Positions 17,440 through 25,938 are shown, counted from the stretch's first letter. The stretch is 64,000 nucleotides of DNA from DASRAA01 sp963814165 (GCA_963814165.1 CAWFBW010000008.1:434001-498000), one strand, 5' to 3'. Numbers and translations: made by a program. Notes: generated from the letters alone by a model not told the origin.

Positions 17440-17617
17440 GTGAGTGAGGGCCTCAGCGGTCCTGGCGCGAAATGGTTCCTCGCCGAACGCTGAGTAAGTA
17501 CGTCGCGGCTGGTTCTTTCACCAACCCGGAGAGCGCGTTAAGCGCACGACCGGGAGACCCCGGAGAAGGGTTCCGGACACGAAAGCTAACGGGCGACGAA
17601 ATGAGGAGATATCGAGC
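17440..17617 (+). other. Structured 178-base gap between rpsZ and rpsH
   Basis: The gap is longer than its neighbours and has no heptamer array. CTCAGCG (near 17453) and CGCTGAG (near 17488) could close a stem enclosing GGCGCGAAATGGTTCCTCGCC, itself partly self-complementary; further GC-rich pairings follow. It might hold a regulatory site, but none was recognised. Confidence 0.35.
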
Positions 17618-18016
17618 ATGAGTTTGACCGATCCGGTCGCAGATTTTCTGACGCGAGTTCGCAACGCTATCAATGCACGCCACCAGAAGGTGGACGTGCC
17701 GCTCTCCAAGTTGAAGGTGGAGATCGCCCGCATCCTGAAGGACGAGGGCTACATCGCGAACTTCAAGTCCACGGAAGAAGAAGGGCGCAAAGTGTTGCGC
17801 GTGTACCTGAAGTACTCGCCTGACAATTCGTCGCCGATTTCGCAGCTGAAGCGCATTTCGCGCCCCGGTTGCCGCGTGTACGTCGGCCACAGCGAGATTC
17901 CGCGCGTGCTGGGTGGGTTGGGAATCAACATACTCACCACTCCCAAGGGCGTGATGACCGGCCGCCAGGCGCGCAAGGAAAAGCTGGGCGGCGAAGTACT
18001 TTGCGAAGTTTATTAA
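17618..18016 (+). CDS. rpsH: 30S ribosomal protein S8
   Basis: This 132-aa S8 binds the central domain of 16S rRNA and in E. coli represses the spc operon. Motifs are SLTDPVADFLTRVRNAINAR, ISRPGCRVYVGHSEIPRVLG and the C-terminal GVMTGRQARKEKLGGEVLCE. AGGAGATATC precedes the ATG. It follows an unusually long 178-base gap. Confidence 0.97.
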   Translation: MSLTDPVADFLTRVRNAINARHQKVDVPLSKLKVEIARILKDEGYIANFKSTEEEGRKVLRVYLKYSPDNSSPISQLKRISRPGCRVYVGHSEIPRVLGGLGINILTTPKGVMTGRQARKEKLGGEVLCEVY

Positions 18017-18019
18017 AAG

Positions 18020-18099
18020 GTAACTGGTAGCTGGCGACTGGTAACTGGCCGCCGGCTGAGAGTCGGACTGAACCAGCTACTAATCATCAGTTACCAAGA
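18020..18099. repeat. Inverted heptanucleotide island between rpsH and rplF
   Basis: The left arm 18020-18054 has GTAACTG, GTAGCTG, GCGACTG, GTAACTG and GCCGCCG. The right arm 18072-18099 has ACCAGCT, ACTAATC, ATCAGTT and ACCAAGA in the opposite orientation. About 17 bases separate them. Confidence 0.85.
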
Positions 18100-18114
18100 G
18101 TGAGAGACACGATT

Positions 18115-18654
18115 ATGTCGAGAATTGGAAAGAAACCGATTCCGTTGCCGAAGGGCGTTTCGTACCTCGTCGAAGGCAACACGGTGACCGTGAAGGGCCC
18201 CAAGGGCACGGTGACTACCCACATCCCGGGCGGTGTAGCGCTGGAGACGAAAGATGGCGTGCTGACCGTCACCCGCGAGGACGATTCCAAGGCTGCGGTG
18301 CACGGACTGGTGCGCGCGCTGGTGAACAACTCCGTCGAGGGCGTGACCAACGGCTGGAAGAAGGAACTTGATATCGTCGGCATCGGCTATCGCGCCGAGT
18401 TGAAGGGCAAGGGCATGGTGGTATTCACCCTGGGCTATTCGCATCCGATTGAATATCCGTTGCCGAGCGGCATTGAAGTGGCCATAGATCCCAAGCTGAC
18501 GCACCTGACGGTGAGCGGCATCGATCGCCAGAAGGTTGGTTTCGTGGCCGCGGAAATGCGCTCGCTGCGTCCGCCCGATCCGTACAAGAACAAGGGCGTG
18601 CGTTACAGCGACGAGCGGCTGAAGAAGAAGGTCGGCAAGACCGGCGCGAAATAA
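18115..18654 (+). CDS. rplF: 50S ribosomal protein L6
   Basis: This 179-aa L6 begins at ATG 18115 (MSRIGKKPIPLPKGVSYLVE); five upstream codons from 18100 are not conserved. L6 lies near the sarcin-ricin loop. The motif RPPDPYKNKGVRYSDERLKK near the C-terminus is diagnostic. Confidence 0.97.
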   Translation: MSRIGKKPIPLPKGVSYLVEGNTVTVKGPKGTVTTHIPGGVALETKDGVLTVTREDDSKAAVHGLVRALVNNSVEGVTNGWKKELDIVGIGYRAELKGKGMVVFTLGYSHPIEYPLPSGIEVAIDPKLTHLTVSGIDRQKVGFVAAEMRSLRPPDPYKNKGVRYSDERLKKKVGKTGAK

Positions 18655-18740
18655 CCGCGCGTAACCGTGATATTACGACGGCTGGGCGGTGAACGCCTCC
18701 GTTGCCCGGTTCAGAACCCCGGGATGAAGGAAGAACAGAG

Positions 18741-19118
18741 ATGATTGGAAAAACTTCAAAAGACCAGACGCGGCAGAAGATCCACACGCGCATCCGCAAG
18801 AAGATCGCGGGCACGACGGAGCGTCCGCGGCTGAGCGTGTACCGCTCGGTGAGCCACGTATATGCCCAGATCATTGACGACGCTAAGGGCACGACCCTGG
18901 TGGCGGCTACTTCGGTGGAGAAGGGCAAGGGCCTGAAGGGCGAGAAGCGTCCCACGGGCGGCAATGTGGCGTCGGCGAAGGAAGTTGGTAAGCTGATCGC
19001 CGAGCGTGCCAAGGAAAAGGGCATCAAGAAGGTGGTCTTCGATCGCGGCGGGTATCTGTATCACGGCCGTGTGAAGGCGCTGGCCGATGCCGCTCGGGAA
19101 GCCGGGCTGGAATTCTAA
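18741..19118 (+). CDS. rplR: 50S ribosomal protein L18
   Basis: This 125-aa L18 binds 5S rRNA. ATG 18741 is preferred (AAGGAAG upstream) over an in-frame ATG at 18702 that would add 13 residues. RPRLSVYRSVSHVYAQIIDD, LIAERAKEKGIKKVVFDRGG and YLYHGRVKALADAAREAGLE are typical. Confidence 0.96.
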   Translation: MIGKTSKDQTRQKIHTRIRKKIAGTTERPRLSVYRSVSHVYAQIIDDAKGTTLVAATSVEKGKGLKGEKRPTGGNVASAKEVGKLIAERAKEKGIKKVVFDRGGYLYHGRVKALADAAREAGLEF

Positions 19119-19123
19119 GAACC

Positions 19124-19210
19124 GTAACTGGTGACTGGTTGCTGGTCACAGCAACTGGCAGCTAGCGACTAGCAACTGGCGAAAAGCCAAGTGCGAAAAG
19201 CGAAAAGCAG
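19124..19210. repeat. Heptanucleotide island between rplR and rpsE
   Basis: Three units of the GTAACTG type (19124-19144) are followed by GCAACTG, GCAGCTA, GCGACTA and GCAACTG, then units GCGAAAA and GCCAAGT up to about 19210. The unit changes along the array while the 7-base period persists. Confidence 0.85.
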
Positions 19211-19237
19211 TCGCAAGAGAGTTTGGAGAATTAGGGA

Positions 19238-19747
19238 ATGCCAATCGTAAAGAAGAAACTGGACGCAAATCAGTTCAACCTCAAGGACGAGGTGGTCTCG
19301 ATCAATCGCGTCACCAAGGTCGTAAAGGGCGGCAAGAACATGTCGTTCGCGGCGCTGGTCGTGGTAGGTGATCCTTCCTCGGCAGTTGTCGGCTACGGCT
19401 CAGGCAAGGCGAAGGAAGTTCCGCAGGCGATCCGCAAGGGTATCGAAGCGGCCAAGAAGAACCTGCTGCGCGTCAACCTGACGCAGACCACGATTCCACA
19501 CCAGGTGCTGGGACGCTACGGCGCCGGCAAAGTAATGCTGAAACCTGCTCCAGAAGGTACCGGCGTGATCGCCGGCGGAGCGGTGCGTGCAGTCATGACT
19601 TCGGCGGGCGTGCAGAACGTGCTGACCAAGTCGATCGGTACCACAAATCCTCATAACGTGATCAAGGCGACGTTCAATGCCCTGGGACGGCTGCGCGACC
19701 GCAAGGAAGTCGCGGCGGCTCGTGGCAAGTCCGTCGAGGAGCTTTAG
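19238..19747 (+). CDS. rpsE: 30S ribosomal protein S5
   Basis: This 169-aa S5 has the dsRNA-binding-like N-domain (EVVSINRVTKVVKGGKNMSF, VGYGSGKAKEVPQAIRKGIE) and the conserved GTGVIAGGAVRAVMTSAGVQ C-domain. S5 acts in translational accuracy and the mRNA entry site. rpmD begins 2 bases after its stop. Confidence 0.97.
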   Translation: MPIVKKKLDANQFNLKDEVVSINRVTKVVKGGKNMSFAALVVVGDPSSAVVGYGSGKAKEVPQAIRKGIEAAKKNLLRVNLTQTTIPHQVLGRYGAGKVMLKPAPEGTGVIAGGAVRAVMTSAGVQNVLTKSIGTTNPHNVIKATFNALGRLRDRKEVAAARGKSVEEL

Positions 19748-19749
19748 TC

Positions 19750-19980
19750 ATGGCGCGCATTCGCAGGAAGATCGAAAAGAAAGTGGCACCCGCGGGCACG
19801 CGGATCCATCTGAAGTATGTACGTTCGGCCATTTCGACGCCGGTAAAGCATAAGCTGGTGGTCAAAGGGCTGGGCTTTACGCGCCTCAACCAGGTGATCG
19901 ATCGGGAAGACACTCCGTCGATTCGTGGGATGGTAGCCAAGGTCCCTCACCTGGTGGAGATCGTTGAAGCCGGCAAGTAG
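19750..19980 (+). CDS. rpmD: 50S ribosomal protein L30
   Basis: This 76-aa protein is L30 (IHLKYVRSAISTPVKHKLVV, LGFTRLNQVIDREDTPSIRG, MVAKVPHLVEI). It is about 15 residues longer than usual because of a basic N-terminus. It lies in the standard position between rpsE and rplO. Confidence 0.95.
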   Translation: MARIRRKIEKKVAPAGTRIHLKYVRSAISTPVKHKLVVKGLGFTRLNQVIDREDTPSIRGMVAKVPHLVEIVEAGK

Positions 19981-20043
19981 CGGACAAAATTTTAAGTAGT
20001 GTGACGCGGCGCACAGTGAATGGCCGCATAGGTACGGTACACA

Positions 20044-20490
20044 ATGAATCTGAGTAATTTACGGGCGCCCCGCAAGGCGAATGAAAACAAGAAGCGTGTC
20101 GGGCGCGGTATGGGCTCGGGCATGGGCAAGACTTCGACCCGCGGCCACAAGGGCCAGGGCTCGCGCAGCGGCTCCAGCCTGATGCGTGGATTTGAAGGCG
20201 GCCAGATGCCGCTGCATCGGCGTTTGCCGAAGCGCGGCTTCACCAACATCTTCAAGACCGAGTACGAGGTCGTGAATGTGGAGCGGTTGGCCGGTCTGAA
20301 CGAGAGTGAAATCACGCCTGAATCCCTGCGCAAGGCTGGCGTGGTCACGAAGAAGAGCTCGTTGGTGAAGGTGCTGGGTCAGGGTGATTTGTCGAAGGCG
20401 ATCACCGTGTCGGCGCACAAGTTTTCCAAGTCGGCGCAAGAGAAGATCGAGAAGGCCGGCGGCAAAATAGTAGTTGTCAGTGGTCAGTAG
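20044..20490 (+). CDS. rplO: 50S ribosomal protein L15
   Basis: This 148-aa L15 shows LSNLRAPRKANENKKRVGRG, GSGMGKTSTRGHKGQGSRSG and FEGGQMPLHRRLPKRGFTNI, all family hallmarks. L15 is a late 50S assembly protein. Its last residues (VVVSGQ) and its stop codon are encoded by the first units of a heptamer array, an intrusion of the repeat into the coding end. Confidence 0.96.
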   Translation: MNLSNLRAPRKANENKKRVGRGMGSGMGKTSTRGHKGQGSRSGSSLMRGFEGGQMPLHRRLPKRGFTNIFKTEYEVVNVERLAGLNESEITPESLRKAGVVTKKSSLVKVLGQGDLSKAITVSAHKFSKSAQEKIEKAGGKIVVVSGQ

Positions 20491-20590
20491 CCAGTTGCCA
20501 GTAAAAAAAGCAACTTGCTGTTGACAATATGGTTCATGCAGTCGCAAGGGCCGTTCGAACTTAACTGACAACTGCCAACTGGTAACTGAG
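20473..20590. repeat. Inverted heptanucleotide island between rplO and secY
   Basis: Left-arm units GTTGTCA, GTGGTCA, GTAGCCA and GTTGCCA (20473-20500) start inside rplO. Right-arm units AACTGAC, AACTGCC, AACTGGT and AACTGAG (20563-20590) end just before GGATTAGTA and the secY ATG; GAGGA at the array end probably serves as the secY ribosome binding site. Confidence 0.9.
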
Positions 20591-20598
20591 GATTAGTA

Positions 20599-21993
20599 AT
20601 GCTAGAGAAGCTGGCCAACGTATTTCGCGTTCCCGATCTGCGGAAGCGCATTCTGTTTACGCTCGGACTGCTCGCCGTGTACCGGTTCGGGGGACACATC
20701 CCCACGCCCGGCATTAACGCCGACGTGCTGGCGCAGTTCTTCGACCAGAACAAAGGCACGTTCCTGGGATTCATCGACCTGTTCAGCGGCGGCCAGCTTC
20801 GCCGCCTGACGATTTTTGCCCTGGGTATCATGCCGTACATCACGGCGTCGATCATCCTGCAGTTGATGACGGTGGTCTATGAGCCGCTTGCGAAGCTCCA
20901 GAAGGAAGGCGAGCTGGGGCGCAAGAAAATCACCCAGTGGACACGCTACCTGACGCTGCTGTTGAGCGCGGTGCAGTCGCTGGGAATTGCCTATACACTG
21001 CTGCGTCAGCCCGGCTTTGTGAACAGCCCTGGTTACGTTTTTGTGCCGATGACGGTGCTGACCCTGACGACGGGCAGCGTTTTCATCATGTGGCTGGGTG
21101 AGCAGATCACGGAACGCGGCGTAGGCAACGGCATGTCGTTGCTGATTTTCGCCGGTATTGTGGTTGGCCTGCCGCGAGCGATCATGGATCTGTACGAAAA
21201 GGTTCGCACCCAGGCTTGGGGAGCGTTTACGGTGCCGGCAATCCTGATCCTGATAGTCGTGATGATCGGGGTAGTCGCCTTTATTGTGTTTGTCGAGCGA
21301 AGTGAGAGGCGAATCCCGGTGCAGTATGCCAAGAGGGTCGTGGGCAGAAAGGTCATGGGTGGCCAGTCCACTCACCTGCCTCTGCGCGTGAACTCGGGTG
21401 GCGTTATGCCGGTCATTTTCGCGTCGTCGGTGCTGACACTGCCACAGACTCTGGGAGCAATGCCGGCCATCAAGAACAGCCGCTATTTCAGCGACATGTT
21501 CAACGCGTTGCGCTGGGGAGAGCCTCTCTACACCCTGCTGTACGCTGTCGGGATTGTTTTCTTCGCGTACTTCTATGTGTCGATTGTCTTCAACCCAACT
21601 GAGGTTGCCGATAATATGCGCAAGTACGGCGGGTTCATTCCGGGCATCCGGCCGGGCGCGCGCACCGCGAACTACATTAACGATATCCTGACGCGCATCA
21701 CGCTGGTGGGCGCCGGATACCTGATCCTGATTTCGTTCATTCCTGAGTGGATGATTACGGGTATCCACTTGAACCACTTGTGGGGCCCGGTTGGGCGATT
21801 CTTTGAGCATCTGCCCACATGGGTCACCAGCGGCTTGAATGTGAACTTTTACTTTGGCGGAACCTCGCTGCTGATTGTGGTTGGCGTGGCCATGGATACG
21901 GTCAATCAGATCGAGTCGCAGCTCATCATGCGTCACTACGAGGGCTTCACACCTCGCAGCGGACGCGTCCGGGGACGCCGGGCGACGTGGTAA
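20599..21993 (+). CDS. secY: Protein translocase subunit SecY
   Basis: This 464-aa polytopic protein is the channel subunit of the SecYEG translocon in the inner membrane. Family features are RILFTLGLLAVYRFGGHIPT near the N-terminus, the plug region GFIDLFSGGQLRRLTIFALG, MPYITASIILQL, and ERSERRIPVQYAKRVVG in the cytosolic loop. About ten hydrophobic segments can be counted. The C-terminus ends in a basic RSGRVRGRRATW. Confidence 0.98.
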   Translation: MLEKLANVFRVPDLRKRILFTLGLLAVYRFGGHIPTPGINADVLAQFFDQNKGTFLGFIDLFSGGQLRRLTIFALGIMPYITASIILQLMTVVYEPLAKLQKEGELGRKKITQWTRYLTLLLSAVQSLGIAYTLLRQPGFVNSPGYVFVPMTVLTLTTGSVFIMWLGEQITERGVGNGMSLLIFAGIVVGLPRAIMDLYEKVRTQAWGAFTVPAILILIVVMIGVVAFIVFVERSERRIPVQYAKRVVGRKVMGGQSTHLPLRVNSGGVMPVIFASSVLTLPQTLGAMPAIKNSRYFSDMFNALRWGEPLYTLLYAVGIVFFAYFYVSIVFNPTEVADNMRKYGGFIPGIRPGARTANYINDILTRITLVGAGYLILISFIPEWMITGIHLNHLWGPVGRFFEHLPTWVTSGLNVNFYFGGTSLLIVVGVAMDTVNQIESQLIMRHYEGFTPRSGRVRGRRATW

Positions 21994-21995
21994 AG

Positions 21996-22047
21996 CAGTT
22001 GTCAGTTGTCAGAACTGATAACTGAGAACTGAGTGCTGGCAACTGGG
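21996..22047. repeat. Inverted heptanucleotide island between secY and adk
   Basis: Left units CAGTTGT, CAGTTGT and CAG (21996-22012) join directly to right units AACTGAT, AACTGAG, AACTGAG, TGCTGGC and AACTGGG (22013-22047). There is no spacer, so the point of symmetry is at about 22012. Confidence 0.9.
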
Positions 22048-22179
22048 TTTTTCGGAGCTACCGGGAAGGCTCCGGCCCGCTACGGCGGGCAGAAGGGCCG
22101 GCAGCAAGGCCCGTGGGGGTGTGTCGTGCAAACACAGACTCCTTTGTCCGTAGTTGGCGCGAGTAACACGGAGCGTGTG

Positions 22180-22869
22180 GTGGGTCCCATAATTTTGCTG
22201 GGGGCGCCAGGCGCCGGTAAGGGAACGCAGGGGAAGCTGATAGCAGCGACCTATGGGATCCCGCAGATCTCGACCGGAGACCTGTTCCGCGAGAACGTAG
22301 CTCGCGGGACCGACTTGGGCCGCAAGGTGAAGGATGTCCTGAGCCGGGGCGATTTGGTTTCCGATGGACTGGTAAACGACATGGTGGCCGAGCGGTTGGG
22401 CCAACCGGACGTGAACCGAGGGTTTATTCTGGACGGCTTCCCACGTACCGTGGGGCAGGCCGAGTGGTTAGACAGATATTTGAAAACAAGGCGGTTGGAA
22501 GGTGGTTCGGTGGCGCCCTTTAGTGCCATAGCTCCGCTTGTGATACAGGTGTTTGTGGGATATAATCAACTACTGCAACGGATTAGCGGGCGTCGTTCTT
22601 GTCCCACCTGTGGACGGATTTATAACGTCCATTTCCAGCCTCCCAAAGTTGAAGGCATCTGCGATGTCGACGGCGGGCGACTTGTTGTGCGTCCTGACGA
22701 CAACGAGGATGTTGTGGCCGAGCGTCTCAAGGCGTACGAGCAGCGGACGTTGCCCTTGGTGGACTATTACCGATCAAAGGGCCGTTTGTTGGAGATCGAT
22801 GGCGAGCAGTCAGTAGAACTGGTGGCGGCGCAGGCGTCACGTGCGATAGAGAATGGCGATCGTTTGTAA
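22180..22869 (+). CDS. adk: Adenylate kinase
   Basis: About 229 aa from GTG 22180 (GGAG at 22170-22173); the frame is open further upstream to 22033 but runs through repeat DNA. It interconverts ATP+AMP and 2 ADP. GAPGAGKGTQ is the P-loop (residues 8-17), ISTGDLFRENV the AMP site and GFILDGFPRTVGQAE the core. The LID domain carries a zinc site C141-x2-C144...C161-x2-D164. It has a slightly long insert near KTRRLEGGSVAPFS. It overlaps map by 17 bases. Confidence 0.95.
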   Translation: MGPIILLGAPGAGKGTQGKLIAATYGIPQISTGDLFRENVARGTDLGRKVKDVLSRGDLVSDGLVNDMVAERLGQPDVNRGFILDGFPRTVGQAEWLDRYLKTRRLEGGSVAPFSAIAPLVIQVFVGYNQLLQRISGRRSCPTCGRIYNVHFQPPKVEGICDVDGGRLVVRPDDNEDVVAERLKAYEQRTLPLVDYYRSKGRLLEIDGEQSVELVAAQASRAIENGDRL

Positions 22870-23605
22870 GTCCGTATCCGAGATCGAAAAGATGCGCCGC
22901 AGCGGGCGCATCGTTCGTCAGGTATTGGATGCCGTTCGGGATTTGGTTGCGCCGGGGGTAACCACGATGGACCTGGAACGGGCGGCCGAAGCGAAGATCA
23001 AGGAACTGGGCGCGAAGCCGGCGTTTAAGGGTTATTACGATTACCCTTGCGTGCTCTGCACTTCAGTGAATCACGAGATTGTTCATGGCATCCCGTCGGA
23101 AAAGCGGATGTTGAAGGCGGGCGACATCGTCTCCATCGACACTGGTGTGGTGCTGGGCGGGTACTACGGAGATGCTGCGATTACGGTACCTGTAGGCGGC
23201 GAGTTGACGCCGCAGTTGGAGAAATTGCTGGAAGTTACGCGCGAGTCGCTGTATCGGGGTATTGAAGCGGCCCGGATCGGCAACACGGTTGGCGACGTGG
23301 GATCGGCAGTGCAGAAGTTGGTTGAGGCGAGCGGGTTCAGCGTAGTGCGCGAGTTCGTGGGCCACGGCATCGGCACCAAGCTGCACGAAGAACCGCAGGT
23401 TCCGAATTATGGCACCCCGGGAAGCGGTCCGAAGTTGCGCGACGGCATGGTGCTGGCGATCGAACCGATGGTGAACGTGGGCCGCTCGGAAGCGCGCGTG
23501 CTCGACGACAACTGGACGGCAGTCACGAAGGACGGCACGTATAGCGCTCACTTCGAACACACGGTGGCCGTAACAAAAGACGGGCCGGTGATTTTAACGG
23601 AGTAG
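22853..23605 (+). CDS. map: Methionine aminopeptidase, type I
   Basis: This 250-aa M24A enzyme removes N-terminal Met from nascent proteins. Metal ligands can be placed in SIDTGVVLGGYYGDAA (two Asp), GHGIGTKLHEEP (His), LAIEPMVN (Glu) and AHFEHTVAV (Glu). The start lies inside the adk 3' end (17-base overlap), so translation is probably coupled. Its stop codon is part of the following heptamer array. Confidence 0.97.
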   Translation: MAIVCKSVSEIEKMRRSGRIVRQVLDAVRDLVAPGVTTMDLERAAEAKIKELGAKPAFKGYYDYPCVLCTSVNHEIVHGIPSEKRMLKAGDIVSIDTGVVLGGYYGDAAITVPVGGELTPQLEKLLEVTRESLYRGIEAARIGNTVGDVGSAVQKLVEASGFSVVREFVGHGIGTKLHEEPQVPNYGTPGSGPKLRDGMVLAIEPMVNVGRSEARVLDDNWTAVTKDGTYSAHFEHTVAVTKDGPVILTE

Positions 23606-23761
23606 TGGCTAGTGGCTGGTGGTCCGTGGCCAGAAAGACAAGGCCGAGTGACCAAAGTGGCTGGTTGCATTGTGAAGGACAACATGGTGGTGTTTTGAGC
23701 GAAAGCCAATTTTCGCTGCGAAGTCAAACTGACAACTGGCCACTGGCCACCGACAACTGGT
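23603..23761. repeat. Inverted heptanucleotide island between map and infA
   Basis: The left arm 23603-23630 has TAGTGGC, TAGTGGC, TGGTGGT and CCGTGGC, starting with the map stop TAG. The right arm 23727-23761 has AACTGAC, AACTGGC, CACTGGC, CACCGAC and AACTGGT. About 95 bases of unique sequence separate the arms. Confidence 0.85.
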
Positions 23762-23774
23762 TTTCAGGAGCTGA

Positions 23775-23993
<219 letters not shown>

Positions 23994-24014
23994 TCGAAGG
24001 GAATTGACGTCATC

Positions 24015-24128
24015 ATGAAGGTACGGGCATCAGTCAAGAAGATTTGCGACAAGTGCAAGGTGATCCGCCGTCACGGAGTAGTACGCGTGATCTGCGAAAA
24101 CGCCAAGCATAAGCAGCGTCAGGGATAA
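24015..24128 (+). CDS. rpmJ: 50S ribosomal protein L36
   Basis: A 37-aa frame from ATG 24015 to TAA 24128 gives MKVRASVKKICDKCKVIRRH followed by GVVRVICENAKHKQRQG. This is L36 with its zinc ribbon (C-x2-C...C...H). It sits in its usual place between infA and rpsM. Confidence 0.97.
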   Translation: MKVRASVKKICDKCKVIRRHGVVRVICENAKHKQRQG

Positions 24129-24131
24129 CGA

Positions 24132-24190
24132 GCAATTAGCAGCTAGCAATTAGCCAAGACCCCAAGGGCAAAGGCTAAGGGCTAAGAGGG
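24132..24190. repeat. Heptanucleotide island between rpmJ and rpsM
   Basis: Units GCAATTA, GCAGCTA, GCAATTA and GCCAAGA are followed by CCCCAAG, GGCAAAG, GCTAAGG and GCTAAGA, all in register at 7 bases. The array ends just before the rpsM ribosome binding site. Confidence 0.85.
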
Positions 24191-24202
24191 TTCGGAGTAA
24201 CT

Positions 24203-24589
24203 ATGGCACGTATTGCAGGCGTGGATCTTCCGCGCAACAAGCACATCAGCATCGCGCTGACCTACATCTACGGCATCGGCGATTCGCGGTCGAAGAACAT
24301 CCTGACCGCCGCCAGCGTCGAAGGCAACAAGAAAGTCAGCGATCTGAACGAAGACGAGGTCAACCGCATCCGTCAGGTCATCGAGCAGCAGGGCGACGTT
24401 GAAGGCGACCTGCGCAAAGACATTTCGATGCACATCAAGCGGCTGATCGAAATCGGATCATATCGTGGGTACCGTCATCGCCGCAGCCTGCCGGTCCGCG
24501 GCCAGCGCACCCACACCAATGCCCGCACCCGCAAGGGACCGCGTAAGGGCACGGTAGCGAATAAGAAGAAAGCGACTGGGAAAACATAG
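24203..24589 (+). CDS. rpsM: 30S ribosomal protein S13
   Basis: This 128-aa S13 contacts the P-site tRNA and forms bridges to the 50S. It has ARIAGVDLPRNKHISIALTY, IYGIGDSRSKNIL and the basic SLPVRGQRTHTNARTRKGPR tail. rpsK follows after 3 bases. Confidence 0.98.
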   Translation: MARIAGVDLPRNKHISIALTYIYGIGDSRSKNILTAASVEGNKKVSDLNEDEVNRIRQVIEQQGDVEGDLRKDISMHIKRLIEIGSYRGYRHRRSLPVRGQRTHTNARTRKGPRKGTVANKKKATGKT

Positions 24590-24592
24590 AAC

Positions 24593-25015
24593 ATGGCGAA
24601 AGCAGCGGGTTCGGCAGCCGATAAAAAAGGCAAGACTGGCAAGAAGTTCAAGAAGAAGGAGCGCAAGCACGTTCCCCACGGACTGGTGCATGTGCAGGCG
24701 TCCTTCAATAACACGATCGTTACCATCACCGACATGGCGGGAAACACCGTGTCGTGGAAGAGCTCCGGTTCGCTGGGCTTCCGCGGTTCGCGCAAAGGCA
24801 CGCCGTTCGCGGCGCAGCAAGCAGCGGCCAACGCCGCCGGCCAGGCGCGCGACCACGGTATGCGCAGCGTGGACGTCGTCGTGAGCGGTCCGGGTTCGGG
24901 ACGCGAGTCTGCTGTCCGCGCGCTGGCTTCGGCCGGGCTCGACGTGCGCTCGATTCGCGACGTTACGCCGGTTCCGCATAACGGTTGCCGTCCGCCCAAG
25001 CGCCGCAGAGTGTAA
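24593..25015 (+). CDS. rpsK: 30S ribosomal protein S11
   Basis: This 140-aa S11 is a platform protein. The core starts at HVPHGLVHVQASFNNTIVTI and includes GFRGSRKGTPFAAQQAA and RDVTPVPHNGCRPPKRRRV. The first ~25 residues form a lysine-rich extension (DKKGKTGKKFKKKERK), slightly longer than usual. Confidence 0.97.
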   Translation: MAKAAGSAADKKGKTGKKFKKKERKHVPHGLVHVQASFNNTIVTITDMAGNTVSWKSSGSLGFRGSRKGTPFAAQQAAANAAGQARDHGMRSVDVVVSGPGSGRESAVRALASAGLDVRSIRDVTPVPHNGCRPPKRRRV

Positions 25016-25016
25016 G

Positions 25017-25106
25017 AGCAGTTGATAGTGGTCGGTGGATAGTGGATAGAACGCCACGAATCCAGCATTTCTAGCCACTATCCACTAGCAGCTAGTCACT
25101 AGTTTG
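25017..25106. repeat. Inverted heptanucleotide island between rpsK and rpsD
   Basis: Left units TAGTGGT, CGGTGGA and TAGTGGA (25026-25046) oppose right units TAGCCAC, TATCCAC, TAGCAGC, TAGTCAC and TAGTTTG (25072-25106). The arms are roughly reverse complements (for example GTGGATAGTGGATAG against CTATCCAC). Confidence 0.8.
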
Positions 25107-25189
25107 ATCGGGAAGAAAGGCCGCCAAGCGCCCGTAAACCGATCCATAACCCGAATCGCCTAGACGCGGTTCGACGAGGAGAGAGTAAC

Positions 25190-25819
25190 TTGGCACGATA
25201 TCGCGACGCAGTATGCCGCCTTTGCCGCCGGGAGGGCATGAAGCTCTTCCTCAAAGGTGCAAAGTGCTTTACGGACAAGTGTCCGATTGAAAAGCGCAAT
25301 TTCGCCCCCGGGCAGCACGGTAAGGACCGCAAGGCCAAGATCGTGGGCTACGGACTTCAGCTTCGCGAGAAGCAGAAGGCGAAGCGCATGTATTTCACCC
25401 AGGAAGGCCAATTCCGCAGCTACTATGAGCGCGCACAGCGTTCCAAGGGCGTCACCGGCGAACTGCTATTGCAGCAGCTGGAGCGCCGCCTGGACAACGT
25501 TGTTTATCGCTTGGGCTTTGCGGTTGCCCGCCGCCAGGCACGCCAACTGGTGCGTCACGGCCACGTCACCGTAAACGGGCGGAAGTTGGACATTCCTTCG
25601 TACCAGGTGAATGCCGGCGACGAGATCGCAATCCGCGAGCGCAGCAACAAGCTTGTGGTGGTGGAAGGAGCGAAGGAATTCGCCAGCCATCAGGCTCCGC
25701 CAAACTGGTTGCAGGTCGAGGCCGATGCGTACAAAGGCCGGGTGCTCGCGCTGCCGAAGCGTGAAGACATCAACCTGCCGATCAATGAGCAGTTGATCGT
25801 CGAACTTTATAGCAAGTAG
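25190..25819 (+). CDS. rpsD: 30S ribosomal protein S4
   Basis: This 209-aa S4 nucleates 30S assembly and in other bacteria represses the alpha operon. It starts at TTG 25190 after AGGAGAG (ARYRDAVCRLCRREGMKLFL). CRLC and later C residues suggest the zinc-binding form of S4. The S4 RNA-binding domain LERRLDNVVYRLGFAVARRQ and HVTVNGRKLDIPSYQV are clear. Confidence 0.97.
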   Translation: MARYRDAVCRLCRREGMKLFLKGAKCFTDKCPIEKRNFAPGQHGKDRKAKIVGYGLQLREKQKAKRMYFTQEGQFRSYYERAQRSKGVTGELLLQQLERRLDNVVYRLGFAVARRQARQLVRHGHVTVNGRKLDIPSYQVNAGDEIAIRERSNKLVVVEGAKEFASHQAPPNWLQVEADAYKGRVLALPKREDINLPINEQLIVELYSK

Positions 25820-25938
25820 TCACCCGCGGTGCCCATGGGCGCCGCGTTTCCTACAATCTCGAGCCAGATCAGCCGGCTTGATCCCGCTCAGCGGGATCAA
25901 TCGTGCAGCATGGCCGAGCAGACAGACAGGAGTCACGA

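Noticed and set aside
20602..21936. 444-codon open frame antisense to secY
   Set aside because: It is the mirror of secY coding bias, with His/Gln/Arg-rich low-complexity sequence and no family features.
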